From contig CAXGAH010000005.1 in the NCBI GenBank assembly GCA_964007875.1, forward strand, positions 62,001 to 126,000: a DNA stretch of 64,000 nucleotides. The letters are read 5' to 3'. This stretch comes from UBA1275 sp002323515 (GTDB lineage: Bacteria; Bacteroidota; Rhodothermia; Balneolales; Balneolaceae). The notes under the pieces were generated by a model that was not told the DNA's origin, made no database searches, and saw only the letters and a list, made by a program, of their open reading frames with translations. Position numbers and translations under genes: made by a program. Positions 1-8,822 of this stretch are shown here, piece after piece; positions within the stretch are counted from its first letter, which is position 1; each line of letters starts with the position of its first letter.

Positions 1-1875
1 CTCTTTGTTTGGCTGTTTGATGTGTGGAATGGACTTAAAACTAAGGAGCAGCAAAAGTGGATTAAACTAACCCTAGTACTACTTGTGGGGGGACTTATTG
101 GAGTCGCTGGTAATGCGGAAAAGTTACTACCCTTGCAAGAATATGCTCAATATAGTATCCGTGGAGGATCTGACATTTCCGAAACAACAGGCTTAGATAA
201 ATCCTATGCTTTTGCTTGGTCTCAGGGCATTAAAGAAACTTTGACTCTTCTGCTTCCAAATGCTTTTGGTGGTGCCTCTCCAAACTATTGGGGTCCTAAA
301 ACGGTTACCAGTGGCCCTCACTATCTCGGCTTTCTTGCAATTCCATTTATCATCTTTGGCCTTATCAAACGCAGGGATTACACTCCCTTTGCTTTTCTCT
401 CCATTGGCATGCTTGCACTATTCTTTTCTTGGGGAGAAAACTTCTCAACGTTCAATAACCTTGCTTTTAACACCATCCCATTTTTTGACAAATTTAGAGC
501 GCCCGAGACCTGGCTAGTTATAAGCTCATTCAGTGCGTCTATTTTAGTGACCTATGGATTGGAGGCACTGCCTAAATTTAAACCAAATAAATTTAGCTTG
601 ACTAAAGTACGGGTTCCTTTGATAGTGATTGCAGGGGTTTTTGGCTTTGCATTTTTAAGCTATAGCAGCTTAGACTATACGAATCCCCAAGAAGTTGACC
701 GATTTGCCAATAAAATTGCTCAACAAAATCAAGTTAGTCCTTCGAATGCGCAAGTTAGAAGTCAAGCTGCCAATTATGTTCAACAACGATTGGTACCTGA
801 ACGGGAAGACCTAGCAAGAGCTGATTTTATACGCTTTGGAGTACTCAGTGTTGTACTTTTTGGCCTACTCTATGCCTATTTTAGCGCTAAACTATCCTAC
901 ACCGTGGTCTTACTACTTTTATTCGGATTGCAAGGCTACGATTTGTTACAGGTTGGATTTCGATTCGTGCCAGAGTCGGGCTTTACTCACCAAAACCCTT
1001 ACGATTCAGCATTTATGGAACGGCAAGCACGCCCACTTGATCGCTTCATCCAGCAAAATATATATGACGAAAACGGAATCTATGAACACCGGGTCTTACC
1101 TCTTCTAGACAACCCATTCAACAACGCAGTACCATCCTATTTTTACCCTACCATTGGAGGGTACAGTGGGGCAAAACTAAGTTTGTTCCAGGATGTTTTT
1201 ATGTCCAATAATGCCGCTCTATTCGACGGCCCCTTGGGAATCAACCTAGATTTACTGCGATTATTTGGCACCAAATATATAACCTATGGTGGAGGCTTAA
1301 ATGTACCTGGCATAGTTCCTGTGTACTCTACTGAACAGGGGTCGGTCTATGAAGTAACAAACATACTACCAAAAGCATTTTTTGTGGATTCCGTCCGACT
1401 TGTTAACAGCGGCCCAGAAGCATTTGACTATTTAAAAAATCCAGCTAGAATTGATTTCTCATCCACTGCTCTAGTAGAACAAGTAGACTTATGGCAAGAC
1501 CAAGCTACCCAAAAAATCAACGGATTATCAAATTCTTCACTGGTTGATTCGACCAGTCTCGCAACCGTTACAAGGTACAATGGCGCAGAGCTTGAAGTTA
1601 GTATAAGACGCTCATCACCAGGTTTTCTAGTAATCAATGAGATGTATTACCCAGCGGGATGGAAAGCCCTATTGAATGGCGAAGAGATTCAAATTTATAG
1701 AACAAACTACTTTTTACGCGGTTTAATCATACCACCTGGTGAACACGAACTCACTCTTGATTTCAAACCCAACTCATTTAGTCAGGGCATACTTATTTCT
1801 TGGCTCTCGGTAGCCTTACAATTGCTGCTAGGGCTTTGGTTGGGAATAATGTGGTACCGAAGTAAAGAATTGTAG
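1..1875 (+). CDS. YfhO-family integral membrane protein, 5' truncated by the window edge
   Basis: The frame is open from base 1, so the gene begins upstream; 624 residues are visible. The first two thirds alternate hydrophobic helices with loops. A long extracytoplasmic part follows, with a final hydrophobic helix near the C-terminus (about the last 30 residues). The pattern of many membrane helices plus a soluble C-terminal half, with motifs such as RAPETW and NxxYPAGW, is typical of YfhO (PF09586) proteins. These are thought to help modify cell-wall or surface polymers with sugars and resemble GT-C type glycosyltransferases. The next gene, a glycosyltransferase, starts directly after its stop codon, so the two are co-transcribed and probably act on the same surface glycan. 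The donor and acceptor cannot be told from sequence. Confidence 0.8.
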   Translation, partial: LFVWLFDVWNGLKTKEQQKWIKLTLVLLVGGLIGVAGNAEKLLPLQEYAQYSIRGGSDISETTGLDKSYAFAWSQGIKETLTLLLPNAFGGASPNYWGPKTVTSGPHYLGFLAIPFIIFGLIKRRDYTPFAFLSIGMLALFFSWGENFSTFNNLAFNTIPFFDKFRAPETWLVISSFSASILVTYGLEALPKFKPNKFSLTKVRVPLIVIAGVFGFAFLSYSSLDYTNPQEVDRFANKIAQQNQVSPSNAQVRSQAANYVQQRLVPEREDLARADFIRFGVLSVVLFGLLYAYFSAKLSYTVVLLLLFGLQGYDLLQVGFRFVPESGFTHQNPYDSAFMERQARPLDRFIQQNIYDENGIYEHRVLPLLDNPFNNAVPSYFYPTIGGYSGAKLSLFQDVFMSNNAALFDGPLGINLDLLRLFGTKYITYGGGLNVPGIVPVYSTEQGSVYEVTNILPKAFFVDSVRLVNSGPEAFDYLKNPARIDFSSTALVEQVDLWQDQATQKINGLSNSSLVDSTSLATVTRYNGAELEVSIRRSSPGFLVINEMYYPAGWKALLNGEEIQIYRTNYFLRGLIIPPGEHELTLDFKPNSFSQGILISWLSVALQLLLGLWLGIMWYRSKEL

Positions 1876-3189
1876 ATGGAAAAAAAGCCTAAGGTCTTAG
1901 TTATTAGCTATTACTGGTATCCATTTGCAGGTGTGGGTACCTACCGAGTTTCTAGATTTGTAAAATATCTTCAACGCCTAGGATGGGAAGTGGTAGTTTT
2001 AACTGCAAAAAAAGCCTCATCTGGTCACCGTTCAGATCCTGATGATCCATTACTTGCTCGCGTGAAGGTATATAGATCATCCATCATTGAACCGACTCAA
2101 TTACTTTCGAAAAAGAATTCCGGCAAAACTAGTGTTACACACAACCCTTCTATATTTTACGCTAAAAACAAAGGATTTCTTGCCAAAATAGCTGTTTGGA
2201 TGCGGTTAAATATCCTCATCCCAGATGCCAAACTAACGTGGAAATGGTTTGCTGTCCCATTAGGAAGAAAGGTGATTAAGCAAGAAGCACCCGATATCAT
2301 TTTTTCCACCTCACCACCTCCTACAACTCATCGAATAGCGCAACAATTAGCTTCCTGGAGCGCAATCCCTTGGTTAGCAGATTTCAGAGATCCATGGACC
2401 AACATATACTACTATGATCAAACTCCTTTAGGAACTTTAGCGGCGAAAAAAAATAAACGATTAGAAGAAAAAGTTATTCGCTCTGCCGATAAGATAACCG
2501 TGGTAAATCATGGGTTTTTTGATGAATTACCCGATTCAATAATGGCCAAAATGCAGCGAATAACCAATGGGTATGATCCGGATCACATCCAAGCTCAAGA
2601 AAATATTCCTCATAGAAACGAAGGCTTTACGATTCGATATTTTGGAAGTTTAAAAATAAATCAAAGACCAACTGCTTTTTTAGAGGCCCTAAGCCGAATC
2701 GAAAATGAAACTCCTGAAATTGCCCATCGAATACGTTTCGAATTCTTCGGGAGTTTGGATTCAAGTGTAGAAGCAGAAATAGAGTCGATTTGTGATAATA
2801 TCACCTTCAAAAGAAATGAGTTTATTCAGCACTCAGATATGATGACTTTACTACCAAAAAGTGACCTTTTACTGTTATCCATTGGAAACTCGAAAAACAG
2901 TAATTATGCCTTATCAACTAAAGTATTTGAATACATGATTTCTGGCTCTAAAGTTCTTGGTATTGGCCCTAGCCAAGGCGCCGCTGCGGAAGTAGTTGCC
3001 AAAACAGGTATTGGCAAATTTTTCGAAAGAGATGATACAGCAGGCGTTTACGCTTATTTAATCACCTGTTTTGAGGCATTCAATCGCGATGAGTCACCAT
3101 ATATTAATAGAAACGAGTCTATGGAGAAATACAGCTTCAATAAACTCTCTCAGCAATTAGACTCGACTATGAAGGAGCTTATTCGTTAG
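1876..3189 (+). CDS. GT4-like glycosyltransferase (GT-B fold)
   Basis: A 437-residue cytosolic protein. The N-terminus (YYWYPFAGVGTYR, then a helix and LGWEVVVLTAK) is the classic glycosyltransferase family 4 N-terminal Rossmann half with the flexible glycine loop. The C-terminal half has the GT-B donor-site layout: FGSL around residue 255, then a region reading STKVFEYMISGSKVLGIG that matches the nucleotide-sugar-binding E-rich segment of the family. The ATG follows the previous stop codon with no gap. Its 3' end overlaps the convergent ligase gene by 4 bases. It probably adds a sugar to a surface polysaccharide or lipid-linked oligosaccharide made by the neighbouring cluster. The sugar is not predictable. 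Confidence 0.85.
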   Translation: MEKKPKVLVISYYWYPFAGVGTYRVSRFVKYLQRLGWEVVVLTAKKASSGHRSDPDDPLLARVKVYRSSIIEPTQLLSKKNSGKTSVTHNPSIFYAKNKGFLAKIAVWMRLNILIPDAKLTWKWFAVPLGRKVIKQEAPDIIFSTSPPPTTHRIAQQLASWSAIPWLADFRDPWTNIYYYDQTPLGTLAAKKNKRLEEKVIRSADKITVVNHGFFDELPDSIMAKMQRITNGYDPDHIQAQENIPHRNEGFTIRYFGSLKINQRPTAFLEALSRIENETPEIAHRIRFEFFGSLDSSVEAEIESICDNITFKRNEFIQHSDMMTLLPKSDLLLLSIGNSKNSNYALSTKVFEYMISGSKVLGIGPSQGAAAEVVAKTGIGKFFERDDTAGVYAYLITCFEAFNRDESPYINRNESMEKYSFNKLSQQLDSTMKELIR

Positions 3190-4661
3190 TTTATGGCTTT
3201 TTTGTGAGCCCTTTCGTTAACTAACGCTTCTCTTTTTTTCTTACCAGTATTGGTATAGGGTATGCTACCAACATATTCAAACTGAGTTGGAATTTTATAC
3301 GAATCGAGCGATTCACGCAAAATATTCACCCACTCCTGTGTGCTCAATTTTATATCATTAGATACAATAAATGCCTGTATTTGTTCACCCAGTAATTCAT
3401 TGGCCATCGCGCAACAAGCACAATCTTGGACAGTTGGGTGGCTCATGAGGTGTCGCTCAATCTCCTGAGGGAATACTTTTTTACCCCCAATATTGATAAC
3501 ATCATCGTTCCTACCTTTCAATTGAATATGCCCACTGGGTGTTAGAATAGCAAGATCCCCCGTCCTAAACCATCCGTTTACCAAAACCTGCTGACTTCGC
3601 TCCTGGTCATTCCAATATCCAGGGGTTTGTATGGATCCACGTACCGTAATTTCACCTAGCTCCCCAACGGATACAGGGCTCATTGATGCATCCACAATTG
3701 CAACATCTACATTAGGCGCCGGCTTACCCAAGGTATCCAAATGGGCTGCATCATCATGAAACTCAGTAAAAATATTGGCCGCGACCTCCGTCAATCCATA
3801 ATGCATACAAATCCGAGTGGATGGAAGCTGTTCCGCCAATTCTCTCTTCTGCTCAGCCGGCATGGGCATACTACCAAATTCAATGTAATTTAACTTCTGA
3901 AAATAAGGTATGTAACGATCTTTCATCAATTTTTTTACCACTTGATAACCGGTGGGCACCATACATAAGCCAGTAGCACCATCTGAAATATGATCAAAAA
4001 ACCGCTGGGGAAACATAAACCCTTCTTCTAAAATAGCTGTCGCCCCCATCATTAAGTTTACCCGTAACCTTCGAAGTCCAAAGGCATGATGTAGTGATAG
4101 TGGGATTATTTCTTTATCGTGAGGTGTATTCCCGATGAATTCATTTGAGTTGACAGCCCCAGCAAAGATATTTTCATGGGTAAGTTGTACCCCTTTTTGA
4201 GAACCTGTCGTACCTGTGGTAAATAAAATATCTGCAATCTCATTGCCTTGAGGAAAAGGGTTTATTTCTCCTGGTTGATGAGTATCGATATCCTGATCCA
4301 ACTCTTCAAAGGCGAAACTAGTTTCTAGGGAGCCTGGGAATAATGCTATCGCTGGTTCAATTTGAATAAATAATTCATTTAGTTCTGCTGGTGCCATCCT
4401 CGCATCAACAGGTACAGCAATAGCACCTATTCGATGGCAGGCCAAATAAATGGCTGGAAAGCGCAAGGATGTCTGCCCATGAAATAATATTCTATCCCCC
4501 CGTTTGACCCCTTTAGCTGTAAAAAAGTAGCCATATGCTTCCACCCAATACGCAAGTTGTGTATAACTTAGCGAATAATCCTTCCAAATTATGGCTGTTT
4601 TATTCGGGTTTTCTTCAACTACTTGAAAAAAAGAATGAATAATGGAATTGGGCGTTGACAT
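3186..4661 (-). CDS. AMP-dependent acyl ligase (ANL superfamily), last gene of glycan operon
   Basis: A 491-residue class I adenylate-forming enzyme. The P-loop is seen at residues 147-157 (FTTGTTGSQKG), the YGLTE motif near 287, GWFRTGDLA near 366, and the C-terminal catalytic lysine in NTGKKK at about 474. It activates a carboxylic acid as acyl-AMP and passes it to a thiol. It lies 5 bases after a stand-alone acyl carrier protein gene, so the thiol acceptor is most likely that ACP rather than CoA (inference). In Vibrio cholerae O1, the rfbKLMNO genes use a comparable ligase/ACP/hexapeptide-transferase trio to make and attach tetronate to perosamine. Here the acid is unknown. It could be a plain acyl-CoA synthetase, but the context argues for glycan acylation. 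Confidence 0.85.
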   Translation of the reverse strand: MSTPNSIIHSFFQVVEENPNKTAIIWKDYSLSYTQLAYWVEAYGYFFTAKGVKRGDRILFHGQTSLRFPAIYLACHRIGAIAVPVDARMAPAELNELFIQIEPAIALFPGSLETSFAFEELDQDIDTHQPGEINPFPQGNEIADILFTTGTTGSQKGVQLTHENIFAGAVNSNEFIGNTPHDKEIIPLSLHHAFGLRRLRVNLMMGATAILEEGFMFPQRFFDHISDGATGLCMVPTGYQVVKKLMKDRYIPYFQKLNYIEFGSMPMPAEQKRELAEQLPSTRICMHYGLTEVAANIFTEFHDDAAHLDTLGKPAPNVDVAIVDASMSPVSVGELGEITVRGSIQTPGYWNDQERSQQVLVNGWFRTGDLAILTPSGHIQLKGRNDDVINIGGKKVFPQEIERHLMSHPTVQDCACCAMANELLGEQIQAFIVSNDIKLSTQEWVNILRESLDSYKIPTQFEYVGSIPYTNTGKKKREALVNERAHKKAIN

Positions 4662-4666
4662 TCCGC

Positions 4667-4891
4667 TTAGGATAATTCTTCGATTAGTTCTTTGAAATGA
4701 GCTACCGATTCAAGCTTAGCAATTTGTTCAGGGGTAATTTCAATATCGTACTCATCTTCGATAGCGGTTATAATATTAATATGACCTAGAGAGTCCCAAC
4801 CAGGTAAGTCTTGAGAAGTAGTTTGGTCGTTAATTTGTGTATCTGCTGACAACATGAGTGTTTGTCGAATCAGTTCTTCTATGTTGTTCAT
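4667..4891 (-). CDS. Stand-alone acyl carrier protein
   Basis: A small acidic protein of about 74 residues with the phosphopantetheine site GWDSLGH; the Ser is the carrier residue. The helix that follows (ITAIEDEYDIEI) is also typical of ACP. I chose the ATG at 4891 (MNNIEEL). An ATG at 4897 and a TTG at 4903 are also in frame and would add two or four residues. The gene begins 8 bases after the LpxD-like gene and ends 5 bases before the acyl ligase, so the three form one translation unit. It is not the fatty-acid-synthesis ACP: no fab genes lie nearby. It probably holds the acyl group that the ligase activates and the LpxD-like enzyme transfers. Confidence 0.9.
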   Translation of the reverse strand: MNNIEELIRQTLMLSADTQINDQTTSQDLPGWDSLGHINIITAIEDEYDIEITPEQIAKLESVAHFKELIEELS

Positions 4892-4899
4892 TACCATTT

Positions 4900-5823
4900 T
4901 CAAGTTTTAGGAATAATTTTTTGCCCAATTGCTTGGTAGTGATCAGGAATAGATTGGGTTACCGTTGCACCAATTGCAACAAATGCATGATCACCAATAC
5001 TAAGTTTATTCAAAATAGTTACACCCGGACTAAGCCAAACATGATCCCCAATAGTGGTAGAACCAGCGATAGAAACTGCCCCAGTAATTAGGCAATGCTT
5101 CCCTATTTTCACATTATGTGAGATGTGTACTGCTTTCGATATCTTAGTTCCTTCGCCTATAAAGGTATCTTGAATCGCACCTCTATCAATGGTACTGCCT
5201 GCCCCTACTTCGACCCGATTGGATAATCGAACCCCGCCAAGATGAGGAAATCGCTCCCAAGCCCCCTGAGAAGTTTTAGCCAATCCGAAGCCTTCAGCAC
5301 CTAAAACTACACCTGCTTCAATGACTACCTCATCTCCAATTATCACCCCATCATAGAGGAAACAATTACCATGAATATTGGTTCTAGCTCCTATTACGCA
5401 CTTACCAATAGTGCAATTAGGTCCTATACTAGCCGAGGGATCTATCTCTGCTTCCGGATGTACTACGCAGCTAGAATGTACTCCAAGTTCATTTTGGTCA
5501 ACAGTGATTGATCGAGTCATCCTAGTAAAGGCAAGTTTCGGATCCACCACCTTAATCAGTGACTTTGTGGATTGAACTTTCGAACTCAACACTATGCTCT
5601 CATCACACACAATAACAGTTGCTTGAGTTTTTTCAACGATCTCTTGTTTGTTATTTGCACTAGGATGACACCATGTAATGGCTTTTTTACTAGGATCATA
5701 TTTTTTATCGTCTATAGAAGCCACTAAATCTAAGCGATAATTATCAGCCGAACCCTCTCGGCTGTAGGCACCACGCAGTACCTCTAATAGATTATTAAGG
5801 AAAAAAGGCTGATTATTGGCCAT
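4900..5823 (-). CDS. LpxD-like N-acyltransferase (left-handed beta-helix)
   Basis: A 307-residue protein with an N-terminal domain of about 110 residues and then hexapeptide repeats (about 118-300). It carries the LpxD family marks GAEGFG (175-180), TIDRGAIQDT (211-220) and the catalytic-histidine segment HISHNV, with His236 matching the general base of LpxD. LpxD moves an acyl chain from ACP to the 2-amino group of a UDP-glucosamine derivative in lipid A synthesis. Here no lpxA, lpxB or lpxC is nearby. Instead the gene sits between a PIG-L deacetylase and a private ACP/ligase pair, so I infer a special paralogue that N-acylates a surface-glycan sugar. The alternative is that this is the housekeeping lpxD placed by chance in the cluster. 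Confidence 0.85.
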   Translation of the reverse strand: MANNQPFFLNNLLEVLRGAYSREGSADNYRLDLVASIDDKKYDPSKKAITWCHPSANNKQEIVEKTQATVIVCDESIVLSSKVQSTKSLIKVVDPKLAFTRMTRSITVDQNELGVHSSCVVHPEAEIDPSASIGPNCTIGKCVIGARTNIHGNCFLYDGVIIGDEVVIEAGVVLGAEGFGLAKTSQGAWERFPHLGGVRLSNRVEVGAGSTIDRGAIQDTFIGEGTKISKAVHISHNVKIGKHCLITGAVSIAGSTTIGDHVWLSPGVTILNKLSIGDHAFVAIGATVTQSIPDHYQAIGQKIIPKT

Positions 5824-5857
5824 AGATTTAAAAACTCAGGTTAGAATAGAAAAGCAA

Positions 5858-6496
5858 CTATAATTTAAGTCTTTTAACTTCAAAAGCCTCAGCAAAAGCC
5901 TCGTTGACCTGTACCCCACGAACACGGGCTAAACCCTCTATAAATTCTTTTGTAAAATATGGGCGTTGTTTTTCGAACTGTGAATAATAGGCTTGCATCA
6001 TCTTCCACTTTAAATCCAAGTGTCGCTGCTCTAGTGGCACAAAAGCCTGAGTGTAAAAGCTTATATGATTCCATGGAAGTTCATATCCCCAAATACTAAC
6101 CTGCTTAAACGCTCTCAACCCCTCATTATGAACTACTTGATGATCTTGATGCAGATCACTACCAGAGGGAACCAATACTAAATCTGGTTTGATTTGCTGG
6201 CGTAACTTAACTAATTCCTCAAGAACTTCTTGTCGGTGATAGGACAACATTCTAACCTGATAATCATAGACAAATAACTGCTCTTTTGGAATGCCTAGAA
6301 TATCCATAGACGCATGGAATTCATCCCTCAATTGATCTGGATTGGCACCTTCGGGTAAGGATGCTCTAGCGGTTGAAAAAGCGGCAACATAAATCTTCTT
6401 ACCCTCCTCTAAAAAGCGTGCAATGGTTCCGCCACAACCCAACTCTGCATCGTCGGTATGTGGGGCTAGAATAAGGACTGTTTGAATGCTTTGCAT
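5858..6496 (-). CDS. PIG-L (LmbE) family zinc-dependent N-deacetylase
   Basis: A 212-residue protein with the family metal site PHTDDAELGCGG at residues 12-23 (His, Asp-Asp) and the second part, DLHQDHQVVHNEG, around 114-126. PIG-L enzymes remove the N-acetyl group from GlcNAc-type sugars (GlcNAc-PI, mycothiol precursor, bacillithiol precursor), and some act on antibiotic or glycan intermediates. It lies 34 bases before the LpxD-like acyltransferase and 14 bases after the WecD-like gene. My inference is that it exposes an amino group that the LpxD-like enzyme then acylates, which would copy the LpxC-LpxD logic with a different deacetylase fold. A role in bacillithiol or another thiol is possible but has no support from the neighbours. 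Confidence 0.88.
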   Translation of the reverse strand: MQSIQTVLILAPHTDDAELGCGGTIARFLEEGKKIYVAAFSTARASLPEGANPDQLRDEFHASMDILGIPKEQLFVYDYQVRMLSYHRQEVLEELVKLRQQIKPDLVLVPSGSDLHQDHQVVHNEGLRAFKQVSIWGYELPWNHISFYTQAFVPLEQRHLDLKWKMMQAYYSQFEKQRPYFTKEFIEGLARVRGVQVNEAFAEAFEVKRLKL

Positions 6497-6510
6497 AGGG
6501 TTAAGTTAGG

Positions 6511-7191
6511 TTATTGTACTTTTTTATAAAATATATGCTCAATCTTAGAAAGACTCCGATTCGAACGAATGTGATTTTTTATTACAGCTAGATTGGACAA
6601 CTGGGTTGTATTTATTAATGTGAAAGAATGACCTATATGGTTGATGAGGAATTGCTGCATTTTGATGTGAAATTTCATTCCCCGAGCTTTAGGAATAACC
6701 CCTGTCATCAATCCCTTATATGTCTGATGATCGACTATTTTTAACATAAAAAATCCAACTACCTCATTGCTGAATTCAATAACAGCGGTTAAAATATTTG
6801 GGTCATTTATATTATTTGTAATTGATGCACCGTAATATTTCTTACAAGCACTCTCATCAAAAAATATTGGGTTATTAAAACGGGTCCTGTATTCCTCATT
6901 TTGACACATGGATTTTAAGTTCAATGCTGAAATAAGTGAATGATCATCCTCTTCAATCAAACGAATACCTTCATACACTTCTTGAGATGGTTCAACCTCT
7001 GTCGCAAATTCAATGAAAGACTCTACAAGTGAAAATCCATGCTTTTGAGCCTCAATTATTCCTGAAAAATCGTCACTTGACAGCCTAAGTTCATAGAGCC
7101 CCTCTTCCTTACATAACTTAGGATCATCAGTGGAATCTAATCGATACCACTGGATACCATAAAATTCAGTCATCCATGAATCTAGTTTCAT
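6511..7191 (-). CDS. WecD-like TDP-fucosamine N-acetyltransferase (GNAT)
   Basis: The open frame reaches 7281, but the upstream 30 codons overlap the preceding gene. The ATG at 7191 (MKLDSWM) lies 4 bases after that gene and gives 226 residues, close to E. coli WecD (224). Recalled WecD features that match are GFSLVE near residue 50, a segment rich in R and F like the WecD SRFR patch near 105-112, the acetyl-CoA region IPKARGM near 170, and the closing pattern TQLSNLAVIKNHIRSN, like WecD's TQMGNTAALKRYIQSG. The reaction would be acetyl-CoA plus TDP-Fuc4N giving TDP-Fuc4NAc, directly after WecE. Similarity is moderate, so the exact substrate is inferred from context. Confidence 0.72.
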   Translation of the reverse strand: MKLDSWMTEFYGIQWYRLDSTDDPKLCKEEGLYELRLSSDDFSGIIEAQKHGFSLVESFIEFATEVEPSQEVYEGIRLIEEDDHSLISALNLKSMCQNEEYRTRFNNPIFFDESACKKYYGASITNNINDPNILTAVIEFSNEVVGFFMLKIVDHQTYKGLMTGVIPKARGMKFHIKMQQFLINHIGHSFTLINTTQLSNLAVIKNHIRSNRSLSKIEHIFYKKVQ

Positions 7192-7195
7192 ATAA

Positions 7196-7678
7196 TCACT
7201 TTTTCTTGTAGAGTTTCGCGGGATTACCAAACCATATCTCATTATCAGGAACATCATCGCGAACTTGTGAACAAGCGCCAATCACGCAGTTATTCCCGAT
7301 TGAAGTATTGGGCATAAGGGTGACATTAGCGCCAATCATACTTCCATGTCCAACACCCTTCACTTGTTTAACATCATTCTTTTCTAAATTGGGTGTATCT
7401 GTTAAAACAAATGAATACTTAATCAAACAATTATCGCCTATAACTGCATTTGCTGAAATTGTACATCTGCTACCCATCTTGGTATTATTCCCAATGATAA
7501 CATTATTTCTTATTTCGCAATATGCTGTGAATGAACAATTTGACCCAATTTTTGCACCTTTCCTTACTATACAGAATGGTCCTAATGTTGTTCCGTCACC
7601 TATTTCAACATCATCCTCAACTAAAGCTAAAGGATGTATCGTTACATTATTTCCGATTTTTGCGTTTTCTGAAATCAT
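7196..7678 (-). CDS. Hexapeptide-repeat (LbH) acetyltransferase
   Basis: The frame is open from 7720, but that start overlaps the end of the aminotransferase gene. The ATG at 7678 (MISENAKIG) begins right at the first hexapeptide repeat and leaves 7 bases between the genes, giving 160 residues. Nearly the whole protein is repeats of the (I/V)GxNxx type, broken by a loop with a conserved His (about residue 119, GVGHG), and it ends with WFGNPAK, as in sugar acetyltransferases of the WbpD/FdtC/PglD group. It may N- or O-acetylate a nucleotide sugar. It lies between WecE and the WecD-like enzyme, so it either duplicates the WecD step or adds a further acetyl group. Confidence 0.82.
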   Translation of the reverse strand: MISENAKIGNNVTIHPLALVEDDVEIGDGTTLGPFCIVRKGAKIGSNCSFTAYCEIRNNVIIGNNTKMGSRCTISANAVIGDNCLIKYSFVLTDTPNLEKNDVKQVKGVGHGSMIGANVTLMPNTSIGNNCVIGACSQVRDDVPDNEIWFGNPAKLYKKK

Positions 7679-7685
7679 ATTAGAG

Positions 7686-8822
7686 TTAATTATTAGTAAA
7701 AAAAAACTGTACCTCATCAATTATACGTTTTTGGTCGCCTTCAGTTAAACTAAAAAAAATGGGTAAACGAACAAGCTTTTGAGCGTTTTCTACAGTTGTC
7801 GGTAAATGATACTTATTCAAATGTTGATGGGCAAAATTACTGCTATGTAATGGCACATAATGAAAAACAACAAGGATATTTTTACTTTTCATATAGCTTA
7901 TAAAGCTGTCTCTTTGTTCTAGACTGTCTAATAATAGATAGAACATATGGGCATTTGATACAATACTATTAGGTACAACCGGTAGGGTAATTGAATGGGC
8001 CTCAGTACCTGAAAGAGAATTATAATATCGTTGATATAGTACATTTCTTTTGGTCTGAATCTCATCCAAATGCTCTAACTGGGCTTTTAAAACGGCTGCA
8101 TTGATATCCGAAGGAAGAAAACTTGATCCAATGTCTACCCATGAATATTTATCCAACTCTCCCCTATAAAACTTACTTCTATTAGTTCCTTTTTCTCTAA
8201 TAATCTCTGCTCTAGCTTTCAAAGTAGGATCATTAATGATTAATGCACCACCTTCTCCCATCGAAATATTCTTGGTTTCGTGGAAGGAATAGCAGCCTAA
8301 ATGACCAATACCCCCTAAATATTTACCTTTATATTCAGCATTGATACCCTGTGCTGCATCTTCTACTACGCTAAGATGATGTCTCTGCGCAATATCCATA
8401 ATTAAATCCATCTCACAACTAACTCCTGCATAGTGTACTGGCATGATTGCCTTTGTACGTGAGGTGATGGCTTCTTCAATCAACGTCTCATCTATATTTT
8501 GTGTATCTGGACGGATATCAACAAATACCGGTTTGGCTCCTCTTAAGACTACAGCATTTGCCGTTGAAACAAATGTATAGGAAGGCATAATAACTTCATC
8601 TCCCGGACCAATATCTATTAATAACATAGCCATTTCAATGGCATGTGTCCCACTAGTTGTCAAAAGTACTTTTTCAAAACCGAATTTTTCTTCTAAAAAT
8701 GATTGACACCAGTGCGTATAAAACCCGTCACCTGAAACCTTATTCCTAAGGTATGCATCTTCTATATACCTTATTTCTGGCCCAAACAAATTTTGCCTGT
8801 TAAATGGTATTCGTTCTAACAT
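7686..8822 (-). CDS. wecE: TDP-4-oxo-6-deoxy-D-glucose transaminase (WecE/RffA)
   Basis: A 378-residue DegT/DnrJ/EryC1 aminotransferase. The match to E. coli WecE is strong over long stretches: GDEVIMPSYTFVSTANA, VRGAKPVFVDIRPDT-type and MPVHYAGVSCEMD-type segments, and SFHETKN with the PLP lysine at 184. Asp155 in VEDAAQG is the pyridine-binding residue. It uses glutamate to turn TDP-4-keto-6-deoxyglucose into TDP-4-amino-4,6-dideoxygalactose (TDP-Fuc4N). Its start overlaps the end of the GT56 gene by 7 bases. The rmlA and rmlB genes that make its substrate are not in this window. A run of nine T (coding strand) near the 3' end encodes three Phe. Confidence 0.92.
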   Translation of the reverse strand: MLERIPFNRQNLFGPEIRYIEDAYLRNKVSGDGFYTHWCQSFLEEKFGFEKVLLTTSGTHAIEMAMLLIDIGPGDEVIMPSYTFVSTANAVVLRGAKPVFVDIRPDTQNIDETLIEEAITSRTKAIMPVHYAGVSCEMDLIMDIAQRHHLSVVEDAAQGINAEYKGKYLGGIGHLGCYSFHETKNISMGEGGALIINDPTLKARAEIIREKGTNRSKFYRGELDKYSWVDIGSSFLPSDINAAVLKAQLEHLDEIQTKRNVLYQRYYNSLSGTEAHSITLPVVPNSIVSNAHMFYLLLDSLEQRDSFISYMKSKNILVVFHYVPLHSSNFAHQHLNKYHLPTTVENAQKLVRLPIFFSLTEGDQKRIIDEVQFFFTNN

